A stretch of 11,530 nt of DNA from an uncultured bacterium (lineage in GTDB: Bacteria; Actinomycetota; Coriobacteriia; Coriobacteriales; Coriobacteriaceae), in assembly GCA_905216075.1 (NCBI GenBank), contig CAJMSO010000029.1, forward strand, positions 1 through 11,530, read 5' to 3'. Position numbers and translations under genes: made by a program. The notes beneath the pieces were generated by a model. That model was not told where the DNA came from. It saw only the letters and a program-made list of their open reading frames with translations, and did no database searches. Position 1 is the stretch's first letter, and each line of letters starts with the position of its first letter. Positions 5,935 to 11,530 of the stretch are shown one piece after another.

Positions 5935-7023
5935 ATGGGTTTGTTGATTGATATTCTGCTCGACGCCGGCAAGGACACGCTCTCGCTGGTGCCGTTTTTG
6001 TTGGTGACATATCTGGCCCTCGAGACCTTGGAGCACGTCGCGGGCGACCGCGTTAACGGGGCCATCAAGCGCGCCGGCGCCGCGGGTCCCGTGGTTGGCT
6101 CGCTGCTGGGCATGGTGCCGCAGTGCGGCTTTTCGGCAATGGCGGCAACGCTGTACGCCGGTCGTGTCGTGACCTTGGGCACGTTGGTGGCGGTGTTCCT
6201 TTCGACCTCCGACGAGATGCTGCCGCTGCTACTTGCCGAGCAGGTTCCCGTGCAGACTATGGCGATGTTTTTGGCTTCGAAGGCACTGATCGCGCTGGTC
6301 ACGGGCTTTATCGTGGACGCCGCCATTCGCGGCCTGCGTCGTAACGCTCGCGCGCATGCGGCGATTCGCCGTACCGTGCTGGGGACCGCTGCTAATCCGG
6401 CTCATGTGAACTGCGCGCACGACGACCACAGCGGCGGTGACATCATCGACGAGGTGGCCGAGGCGGGCGTGAGCGCCGATCACATCCATGAACTGTGCGA
6501 GCGCGACCATTGCGGTTGCGATGAAGACGAGGACGAGCACGAACACGGACATGGACACGATCACGGTCATGGGGGCGAGCATGAACACCATGATGGCCAC
6601 GGTCACTCCCACTCTCACGAGGGCGCGCCCCTCCTGTCGATTATTCGCAGCGCCATCTCGCACACCGTGCAGGTATCGGTATTCATTTTTCTGGTGACGC
6701 TGATTCTGGTCGCCGTGCTCGAGACCTTCGGCGAGTCCGCGATCGAGCAGTTCCTGCGTGGCAACGAGACGCTCGCCGTCCTGGGTTCGGCGCTTGTCGG
6801 CCTGATCCCCAACTGCTCGGCGAGCGTGGTCATTACGCAGCTGTATCTGGAAGGCGCACTGCAACTGGCACCGATGCTCGCCGGTACGCTCATTTCCGCC
6901 GGCGTGGGTTATCTGGTACTGTTCCGCACCAATCGCAGCGCTCGCGAAAACGCCGTGTTCCTGGTCATGATGTACGTCATCGGCGCTGGCTGGGGCCTCG
7001 TCCTATCTGCCTTTGGCCTCTAA
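5935..7023 (+). CDS. Membrane exporter of the ArsP_2/DUF2899 type (annotated in relatives as arsenic efflux or putative manganese transporter)
   Basis: This 362-residue integral membrane protein is built as two related halves. The first half (1-135) shows family hallmarks: DTLSLVPFLLVTYLALE at 14-30, a GP...LLGMVPQCGFS run with PQCGFS at 62-67, GTL at 82-84 and STSDEM at 90-95. The second half (235-362) repeats the layout, with LVGLIPNCSAS at 287-297 standing where PQCGFS does in the first. The halves are joined by a soluble loop (about 137-230) with acidic residues and roughly 20 histidines between 192 and 228, plus Cys160, Cys188, Cys193 and Cys195. Such a loop should bind metal ions. The family is linked to heavy-metal or metalloid export; the true substrate is unproven. 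ATG at 5935 has GAAAGG about 11 bases upstream. It is a single-gene unit ending in a strong terminator. Confidence 0.85.
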   Translation: MGLLIDILLDAGKDTLSLVPFLLVTYLALETLEHVAGDRVNGAIKRAGAAGPVVGSLLGMVPQCGFSAMAATLYAGRVVTLGTLVAVFLSTSDEMLPLLLAEQVPVQTMAMFLASKALIALVTGFIVDAAIRGLRRNARAHAAIRRTVLGTAANPAHVNCAHDDHSGGDIIDEVAEAGVSADHIHELCERDHCGCDEDEDEHEHGHGHDHGHGGEHEHHDGHGHSHSHEGAPLLSIIRSAISHTVQVSVFIFLVTLILVAVLETFGESAIEQFLRGNETLAVLGSALVGLIPNCSASVVITQLYLEGALQLAPMLAGTLISAGVGYLVLFRTNRSARENAVFLVMMYVIGAGWGLVLSAFGL

Positions 7024-7034
7024 GTGGGCCTAAC

Positions 7035-7107
7035 AAAACGGGCTTCAAAATAGCCATGCACGGCGCTTGCACAATGCGGCGACGCATGGCATTTTGAAGC
7101 CCGTTTT
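7035..7107. terminator. Bidirectional intrinsic terminator after the exporter gene
   Basis: AAAACGGGCTTCAAAAT (7035-7051) pairs perfectly with 7091-7107 over 17 bp. The stem continues, after one bulged base, with GCCATGC (7053-7059) and GCATGGC (7084-7090). T tracts leave the stem on both strands. It starts 12 bases after the exporter stop. Confidence 0.85.
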
Positions 7108-7152
7108 TTGTTGAGCCATGGATCCTGAGAGCTCACACCGCTCAAAACAAAT

Positions 7153-7188
7153 AGGCAGATTTTTTAGGTATGTCCCAAAAATCTGCCT
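7153..7188 (-). terminator. Intrinsic terminator of the YaiI/YqxD gene
   Basis: AGGCAGATTTTT (7153-7164) pairs perfectly with 7177-7188 around a 12-base loop. On the minus strand it follows the stop codon within a few bases and leads into ATTTGTTTT. Confidence 0.8.
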
Positions 7189-7191
7189 TGG

Positions 7192-7674
7192 TTAGCGCAG
7201 CAGCTCGGTGAGGTTGCGCTTGAAGCGGGCGCGGTCTTCACTGGTGAAGGCTGCCGGCCCGCGGGTGCGTCCTCCGGCGCGGCGCACCTTCTTTTCCTCG
7301 TGGCGAATAAACAGCTGCATATCGATAGTCGCCTTATCGTAGACGCGCCCGCGCACGCCGATGGAGGCGGCATCGCGGCCGAGCACCATGCTCGCCAGCC
7401 CAATGTCCTGCGTCACGACCACATCGCCCGCCTGCAGACGTTCGACAATGGCAAAGTCGGCGCTATCGGCGCCTACGCTCACGTCGAGCGTCGTGACCCA
7501 AAAGCCGCGTCGCGCGTGCTCGGCATCGCGCGGGTCGTCGCGACGAATGTGCCGTTCCAGGTTTTGTGTGCTGTTGCCGGCGATAACAACGGCGACGCCC
7601 GCCCGCCGCGCGCAGTCAATCGACTCGCGCGTGACCGGGCAGGCGTCGGCATCAATAAAGAGCGTTCGCGGCAT
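7192..7674 (-). CDS. YaiI/YqxD family protein (UPF0178, PIN-like)
   Basis: The 160-residue soluble protein has the usual length for UPF0178. Family hallmarks are the opening strand LFIDADACPV (5-14, Asp8 and Asp10), GADSADFAIV with Asp70 and Asp73, GDVVVTQDIGLA (83-94, Asp90) and the C-terminal RRAGGRTRGP...F...DR..F segment (131-151). The clustered acidic residues resemble the metal site of PIN-type nucleases, so an RNA-processing role has been suggested for the family; its biochemical function remains unclear to me. The ATG follows the TAG of the upstream membrane-protein gene with no base between, and the Shine-Dalgarno sequence is weak, so translation is probably coupled to that gene. Confidence 0.9.
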   Translation of the reverse strand: MPRTLFIDADACPVTRESIDCARRAGVAVVIAGNSTQNLERHIRRDDPRDAEHARRGFWVTTLDVSVGADSADFAIVERLQAGDVVVTQDIGLASMVLGRDAASIGVRGRVYDKATIDMQLFIRHEEKKVRRAGGRTRGPAAFTSEDRARFKRNLTELLR

Positions 7675-8277
7675 CTAGTGCACCAGTTTGCCAAATTGAA
7701 TAGCGCGAACAATCAGCGTTACGCCAAACACCAGCAGCGCGGCGCCGCTAAAGATGACGAGCATCTTGGCCGACCACAGCGGATAGATAAACACGAACAT
7801 GCCGGCGATGATGGAGAGCGCGCCGCTCAGGATGGCGAGGGCGCGGTTGGACGAAAGCTCGGACTCCAGAATGGACATGACACCTTCGACAATCCAGCCA
7901 AAGCCGGCCACGATAACCACCATCGTGGTGAGCGTCGCGGTCGAGAAGGCCTGGTTGCGCAGGATTATGACGCCGCCCAAGATAATGAGTAGGTTGGAGA
8001 TGATGCTCGTCACGCGCCAGCCGGTGGGCAGCAGCGGCTCGAAAACAGCGGTAAACAGCCTGATCGCGGCCGTGATCACAAAGTAGAAGCCCAAGACGGT
8101 CGTTAGGAAGACGAGGGACTTGGCGGGTGCGAAAAGCAGCGCGATACCAGCAATGAGTGCTAAGACGCCCGTGATGGCGTAGATCCAGCGTACGGCCTTG
8201 ACGGCTTTGCCCGCCATGCTTTTCTCGTCAAATCCAAACTGGCTCGATTTTTGGTCATCGTTCTTAAAGATGCCCAT
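7675..8277 (-). CDS. HdeD-like/DUF308 six-helix membrane protein
   Basis: This 200-residue membrane protein has a soluble charged N-terminus (1-25) and six hydrophobic segments at about 26-48, 52-76, 87-107, 113-135, 145-165 and 168-190. They fall into repeated pairs of GxxxLIxGI type, as in DUF308/HdeD proteins. The E. coli relative HdeD belongs to the acid-resistance locus; no such context is visible here, so the role is open. The gene has a strong Shine-Dalgarno sequence, AAAGGAGA, before ATG at 8277, and is first in a two-gene operon with the abutting UPF0178 gene. No signal peptide other than the first membrane helix is apparent. Confidence 0.85.
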   Translation of the reverse strand: MGIFKNDDQKSSQFGFDEKSMAGKAVKAVRWIYAITGVLALIAGIALLFAPAKSLVFLTTVLGFYFVITAAIRLFTAVFEPLLPTGWRVTSIISNLLIILGGVIILRNQAFSTATLTTMVVIVAGFGWIVEGVMSILESELSSNRALAILSGALSIIAGMFVFIYPLWSAKMLVIFSGAALLVFGVTLIVRAIQFGKLVH

Positions 8278-8513
8278 GATGTCTCCTTTCCGCGTGGCGT
8301 AAGCCTTAATCGTTACAACCAGTATCGCCTAAAGGCACCGGCGTATGGGTCGGGGAGGGCGAAATGTAACCCAAAGGTCCCGATTTGTTCTCGTTGTTCC
8401 CTGTGTCGCGACATTTTATTCAACAGATGTAGAACATTGCAGCTCTGTTCGTTATTGCCTGCGTTTTAGGTTAGATTTTCCTAAGAACAATTGGCTTGTA
8501 TTGGGGGGTTCCT
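8278..8513. promoter_or_regulatory. Divergent intergenic region between the DUF308 and nitroreductase genes
   Basis: These 236 bases must hold promoters for both divergent genes. A perfect 10-bp palindrome TGTCGCGACA lies at 8404-8413 and could be an operator. The 8460-8500 part is T-rich. No confident -35/-10 pair was found. Confidence 0.35.
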
Positions 8514-9185
8514 ATGAACGAAGCAGTTCCCGAGGCACCGTCGAGTGTCGAATCGATGGCAAAGCAGGGCTGCGAAAAGCTCGGTCTGGAATCGTTTGAC
8601 GCGCTGGTCCGTCGTGCCCGCACATGCCGTCGATTTGACGAGTCCATGCGCGTACCGCGCGAGTTTTTGCTTGAGCTGGCAGAGCTGGCGCACCTGGCTC
8701 CCTGCGGCGCTAATGCTCAGCGTCTGCGTTTTCATGTGGTGAGCGACGCCGAGGAGTGTTCGAGCTTATTTGAAAAGCTCACATGGGCTGGTGCGCTCAA
8801 GGATTGGTCGGGTCCTGTCGAGGGCGAGCGCCCGACCGGCTATATCGCGATCCTTGCCGAGCGTCCCGCTCCGGGCAAGCCTGCCGCGCCAATCACCGAG
8901 GCAGACGCTGGTATCGCCGCGCAGACGATGATGCTCGCCGCCCGCAGCGCCACGCCCGAGGTGGCAGCCTGCATGTTCAAGGCCTTTACGCCCCATGCGA
9001 TCGATGCCATGGGGCTCGATAACGACAAGTATGAGCTCAAGCTGATCATGGCCTTTGGCGTTCCGGCCGAGATACAGGTGATCGATGCGATCGATTCCAA
9101 CCCCGATGGCTCCATCAATTATTGGCGCGACGAGGCACAGGTGCACCACGTACCCAAGCGTTCGCTCGCCGACGTGCTGGTGTAG
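8514..9185 (+). CDS. Nitroreductase family protein (FMN-dependent oxidoreductase fold)
   Basis: The protein has 223 residues, a usual length for the family. The N-terminal hallmark RRARTCRRFDESMRVPRE (33-50) matches the R-R-x-F phosphate/FMN-binding start of nitroreductases, followed by LAELAHLAPCGANAQRLRFHVV (55-76, Asn68) where the family has a-P-S-x-x-N-x-Q. DAGIAAQTMMLAA (131-143) is the central helix, and LIMAFGVPAE (177-186) the late strand. These enzymes reduce nitro compounds, quinones or flavins with NAD(P)H; the natural substrate here is unknown. A TTG in the same frame six codons earlier is possible, but ATG at 8514 is preferred because GGGGGG lies 7 bases before it. It is separated from the phosphatase pair downstream by a hairpin. 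Confidence 0.88.
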   Translation: MNEAVPEAPSSVESMAKQGCEKLGLESFDALVRRARTCRRFDESMRVPREFLLELAELAHLAPCGANAQRLRFHVVSDAEECSSLFEKLTWAGALKDWSGPVEGERPTGYIAILAERPAPGKPAAPITEADAGIAAQTMMLAARSATPEVAACMFKAFTPHAIDAMGLDNDKYELKLIMAFGVPAEIQVIDAIDSNPDGSINYWRDEAQVHHVPKRSLADVLV

Positions 9186-9217
9186 TTGAGCGTCACCGCG
9201 GTGTGATCCGGCGGTAA

Positions 9218-9252
9218 ACCACCACAAAGGTACCTGTCCCCTTTGCGGTGGT
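9218..9252 (+). terminator. Hairpin after the nitroreductase gene, terminator-like or repeat element
   Basis: ACCACCACAAAGG (9218-9230) pairs with 9240-9252 at 12 of 13 positions around loop TACCTGTCC. It lies between the nitroreductase stop and the Shine-Dalgarno sequence of the first phosphatase. It has no T tract, so it may instead be a dispersed palindromic repeat. Confidence 0.5.
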
Positions 9253-9267
9253 GCGAGAGGAGGGCGT

Positions 9268-9810
9268 GTGGCAGATTTGTATTTGGTGCGGCATGGGCAG
9301 ACTGAGCTCAATGTGCAGAATATTTTGCAAGGTGGGCACGATTCGCCGCTTACGGTGCGCGGGCGCGAGCAAGCGCTGGCGACGCGCGCGGCGTTTGAGG
9401 CGCGTGGCGTGACCTTTGACCGTGTGTATTCCTCCCCGTTGGGCCGGGCGCGGCGTACGGCTGAGCTAATTGCTGGTGAGGGCCGTTCGATAGAGCTGGT
9501 CGATGACCTACGCGAGTGGCATTTGGGCTCGCTGGAGGGTACATCAAATCGCGATATGCCGCCGCAGCCCTGGGGTGATTATCCGGTCGCGTTTGGCGGC
9601 GAGTCGGAAGTGCAGCTCCAGTCGCGTATGGTCGCGGTGCTGTCGCGCATCATGGCCAGGCCGCAGCACGACTGCGTGCTGGCGGTTTCCCACGGCTCAG
9701 CCTGCCAGGAGTTTCTTGAGTATGTGACTGGCAGGGGAGAGCTACCCGACAACGGAGCCGTGCTTCATTTTGGCTATTGCGACGGGGCGTTTTCGCTCCT
9801 TGATTGGTAA
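9268..9810 (+). CDS. Histidine phosphatase (phosphoglycerate mutase-like) family protein, first of a tandem pair
   Basis: The 180-residue cytosolic enzyme has the branch-1 signature LVRHGQTELN (6-15), with His9 as the phosphorylated residue and Arg8. It also shows SSPLGRARRTAE (Arg60), the acid Glu83 in LREWHLGSLEG, and the second catalytic His142 in AVSHGSA. The short length fits a small-molecule phosphatase (alpha-ribazole phosphatase or sugar-phosphate type) better than glycolytic mutase; the substrate is unknown. The start is GTG at 9268, with GGAGG four bases before it, which places the catalytic motif at the usual distance from the N-terminus. It is followed after 17 bases by a paralogue and was probably duplicated with it. 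Confidence 0.9.
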   Translation: MADLYLVRHGQTELNVQNILQGGHDSPLTVRGREQALATRAAFEARGVTFDRVYSSPLGRARRTAELIAGEGRSIELVDDLREWHLGSLEGTSNRDMPPQPWGDYPVAFGGESEVQLQSRMVAVLSRIMARPQHDCVLAVSHGSACQEFLEYVTGRGELPDNGAVLHFGYCDGAFSLLDW

Positions 9811-9827
9811 CGAACGAAAGGACCCCT

Positions 9828-10463
9828 ATGAATAAAGACCTGTATCTGGTTCGTCATGGGCAGACAATATTCAACCTTAAGCGCATCATTCAGGGTTGGA
9901 GTGACTCGCCGCTCACGCAGTTGGGCTGCGACCAGGCGGCGCGCGCCGGCATGTTTTTGCGTGCGCGCGGCATTGAGCCCGACCACGCCTACACCTCGAC
10001 GCTGCACCGCACCGAGCAGACCATCGCCAACCTGTGGCCGGGTCTTACCTACGAGCGCCTAGACGGTCTGCGCGAGTGGTTCTTTGGCGATTTTGAGGCT
10101 GAGCGCGTGGTACTCATGCCCGAGCGCCCATGGCGCGACTTCTACCGCCAGTTTGGCGGCGAGGGACAGATGCGGGTGCGAGAGCGCATGGTGGCGACGT
10201 TGACCGATCTTATGCGTCGCCCGGACCACGAGTGCGTGCTCGCGGTGAGCCACGGCTCGGCCATCAAGGAGTTCATGGACCACGTGAAGGGTGCGGCGGC
10301 CGACGAGCACGATCGCGTGCCGGGCAATTGCTCGGTGCTGCACTTTGCGTTTGACGACGAATCCGACACGTTTGAGTTGGTCGAAGTCTTTACGCAGGAG
10401 GATTACGCGCGCGAGCTGGGGCTTGAACCGCTCGTGGCTACTGCGGGTCCGCAGCGCGGATAA
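9828..10463 (+). CDS. Histidine phosphatase family protein, second of a tandem pair
   Basis: The 211-residue enzyme is paralogous to the preceding one. Catalytic residues are Arg9-His10 in LVRHGQT, Arg61 in TSTLHRTEQT, Glu83 in LREWFFGDFE and His142 in AVSHGSA. The two proteins also share the unusual segment PW.D(Y/F)...FGGE near 101-112 and RP.H(D/E)CVLAVSHGSA..EF. This copy has a C-terminal extension of about 25 residues. ATG at 9828 is preferred over an in-frame ATG at 9804, because AAAGGA precedes it and the earlier start overlaps the upstream gene. It is co-transcribed with the first copy, most likely, and ends before a strong terminator. Confidence 0.9.
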   Translation: MNKDLYLVRHGQTIFNLKRIIQGWSDSPLTQLGCDQAARAGMFLRARGIEPDHAYTSTLHRTEQTIANLWPGLTYERLDGLREWFFGDFEAERVVLMPERPWRDFYRQFGGEGQMRVRERMVATLTDLMRRPDHECVLAVSHGSAIKEFMDHVKGAAADEHDRVPGNCSVLHFAFDDESDTFELVEVFTQEDYARELGLEPLVATAGPQRG

Positions 10464-10510
10464 CGCGAGCGTGGCGGCACGGGTCGCCGGCATAACTTCT
10501 CGACGCAAAA

Positions 10511-10547
10511 GGGGCGGAGATGCATGTACCTGCTGCATCTCCGCCCC
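10511..10547. terminator. Bidirectional intrinsic terminator between convergent genes
   Basis: GGGGCGGAGATGCA (10511-10524) pairs perfectly with 10534-10547 around a nine-base loop. CTGTTTGTT follows on the plus strand and TTTTGC on the minus strand. It serves the phosphatase pair and the DUF1015-like gene. Confidence 0.85.
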
Positions 10548-10592
10548 CTGTTTGTTGGGCTGCCGATTTTTGTGCCGGGCGGTTTGGTCTTG

Positions 10593-11276
10593 CTAGAACC
10601 GTGCGACCTGGTGCGTGAGCAGACCCGTCGGAACCTGCGGCGCGGCGCCGCTGACCTGCGCGGCGGGGAAGAGCACGGCAACGGTAAAGTTGAACGGCTC
10701 CTTGCCGGTGTACGTTCCGGCGGCACGGGCCTCATCGGCCAGCAGCTGCGACGCTCCGGTCAGAGCGGCGGCGTAGGCGGGGTCGTCGGCCAGTGCCGGC
10801 TCCGGTGCTTGGTCAAGCATAGCGCGGATGGCCCCGACGGCATCCTCGCGCTTGACCTCCCACGCGCGGTGCGTAATGCCCGCGGGGTCGGTGACGGCGT
10901 AGAGCGACGCGCCCTCTTTGGCGGCGCCCAGGATGATGTCCATGACGGGCGAGGCCTCGTAGGAGAGCGACACGGGGCGCGGCTGAACTTTGAGTTCGGC
11001 GATCGCGCGCGCGGCGGCGGCCGCGTCAGCGCTGGCATCGCCCTTGCCGCCCGCAAGTACACTCGTTGGACAAATCGCCACGACAGCCGTCACGCGTCCC
11101 GGCTCGCCCGAGCATTCGTACACGTAATACGCCGCACCCGGGTCCTTGAGCATCAGGCCATCGGCAATGGCCTCGCGCAGGGCTTCGTTGTCACTCAGAA
11201 TACCGCCCATTGCGGGCAGCGCCTCGAGCACGCGGTCCTGAGCCGGGCGGATGCAGGGAAACGGAAGTGCTTTCAT
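10593..11276 (-). CDS. Short DUF1015-like protein with a degenerate core motif
   Basis: The 227-residue protein resembles DUF1015 in order. It opens with a PFPCIRPA start (5-12), then YYVYEC (50-55), a variable region, SPVMDII (109-115) and GITHRAWEV (133-141), close to the family's G-V-T-H-R-x-W. It closes with FNFTVAVLFP (195-204). Where the family has a conserved ADGHHRYE-type segment, this protein has LADDPAYAAAL (162-172), losing both histidines and the arginine. DUF1015 proteins are usually near 400 residues, so this one also lacks the C-terminal part. Any catalytic role is therefore doubtful. ATG at 11276 follows AGGA. It lies 39 bases after the M20 peptidase gene on the same strand, and both probably share a transcript. 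Identification rests on motif order only. Confidence 0.65.
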   Translation of the reverse strand: MKALPFPCIRPAQDRVLEALPAMGGILSDNEALREAIADGLMLKDPGAAYYVYECSGEPGRVTAVVAICPTSVLAGGKGDASADAAAAARAIAELKVQPRPVSLSYEASPVMDIILGAAKEGASLYAVTDPAGITHRAWEVKREDAVGAIRAMLDQAPEPALADDPAYAAALTGASQLLADEARAAGTYTGKEPFNFTVAVLFPAAQVSGAAPQVPTGLLTHQVARF

Positions 11277-11315
11277 GGGCGGTCCTAACGCACGAGTCGG
11301 TTTGTTCGCGGCTTA

Positions 11316-11530
11316 TTATGCCCCAACTTGGCCGCTCGCGTCCCAGAGCACGTTATCGGCGAGCGCGATTAGCACCTGCTGACAACGAACGATATCGGCA
11401 TGGGGCACATATTCGTTGGGCTTGTGCGCGAGCGCGAGCGACCCGGGACCGTAGCTCATGCAATTGCAGTTACCTGTCTTGCCGGCAATGACGGCGGTGT
11501 CGGTGTAGCCGGGAAAGAAGCCGACGGTCG
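11316..11530 (-). CDS. M20-family metallopeptidase, C-terminal fragment (5' end outside the window)
   Basis: Only the last 70 codons are inside the window. The translation contains GYTDTAVIAGKTGN, then MSYGPGSLALAHKPNEYV, the conserved C-terminal part of M20 peptidases and deacylases (DapE/ArgE/peptidase V group). The His of AHKPNE is the usual second-metal ligand and GPG the preceding turn. These enzymes are zinc- or cobalt-dependent amidohydrolases of cytosolic peptides or acylated amino acids; which one cannot be said from this fragment. A TAA stop lies at 11316-11318. It precedes the DUF1015-like gene on the same strand by 39 bases. Confidence 0.8.
   Translation of the reverse strand, partial: TVGFFPGYTDTAVIAGKTGNCNCMSYGPGSLALAHKPNEYVPHADIVRCQQVLIALADNVLWDASGQVGA

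Noticed and set aside
6229..6864. 211-codon frame on the minus strand
   Set aside because: It is antisense to the exporter; its apparent hydrophobic run mirrors the His-rich loop codons.
7035..7188. Closely spaced palindromes as a CRISPR-like or mobile repeat
   Set aside because: The two hairpins differ in sequence, each has a T tract on the proper side, and together they serve convergent genes as terminators.
7300..7992. 230-codon frame on the plus strand
   Set aside because: It spans two minus-strand genes that both have clear family motifs.
10524..11288. 254-codon frame on the plus strand
   Set aside because: It starts inside a terminator hairpin and is antisense to the DUF1015-like gene.

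Overview
The window looks like chromosomal DNA of a high-GC actinobacterium of the class Coriobacteriia, most likely Collinsella or a close relative. This is an inference from GC-rich codon use, clear Shine-Dalgarno sequences, and a Vsr/DUF559-type protein with an SPMET segment that I associate with Coriobacteriia from memory; no search was run. No rRNA, tRNA, CRISPR array, transposase or phage gene was seen.

Region 1 (1-2906) is a zinc/cadmium resistance operon on the minus strand: an ArsR/SmtB repressor, a free-standing heavy-metal-associated (HMA) domain protein, and a P1B-type ATPase that lacks its own HMA domain and has a lysine-rich N-terminus instead. The operon starts at a perfect-consensus promoter (TTGACA-N16-TATAAT). 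Its spacer holds one ArsR-type operator, a second lies in the leader in inverted orientation, and a third near-copy lies just before the ATPase. A large nested hairpin (1-103) follows the ATPase.

Region 2 (2907-4793) is AT-richer and accessory in character. It holds a gene-free stretch that can fold into a multi-stem structure (3030-3127), a 396-residue protein with a DUF559/Vsr-like PD-(D/E)XK nuclease domain, and a 351-base stretch without a gene.

Region 3 (4794-8277) has a DEDDh exonuclease on the minus strand, divergent from a membrane metal/metalloid exporter of the ArsP_2 (DUF2899) type with a histidine-rich loop. The exporter converges on a minus-strand pair, an HdeD-like (DUF308) membrane protein and a YaiI/YqxD (UPF0178) protein, whose stop and start codons abut. 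Two strong hairpin terminators separate the convergent genes.

Region 4 (8514-11530) has a nitroreductase-family gene, a hairpin, and two tandem paralogous histidine phosphatases on the plus strand. A bidirectional terminator separates these from a minus-strand pair: a short DUF1015-like protein with a degenerate core motif, and the C-terminal end of an M20 metallopeptidase that runs off the window.

Two loci handle metals (the zinc/cadmium operon and the exporter). The other genes are mostly housekeeping or of poorly known function.
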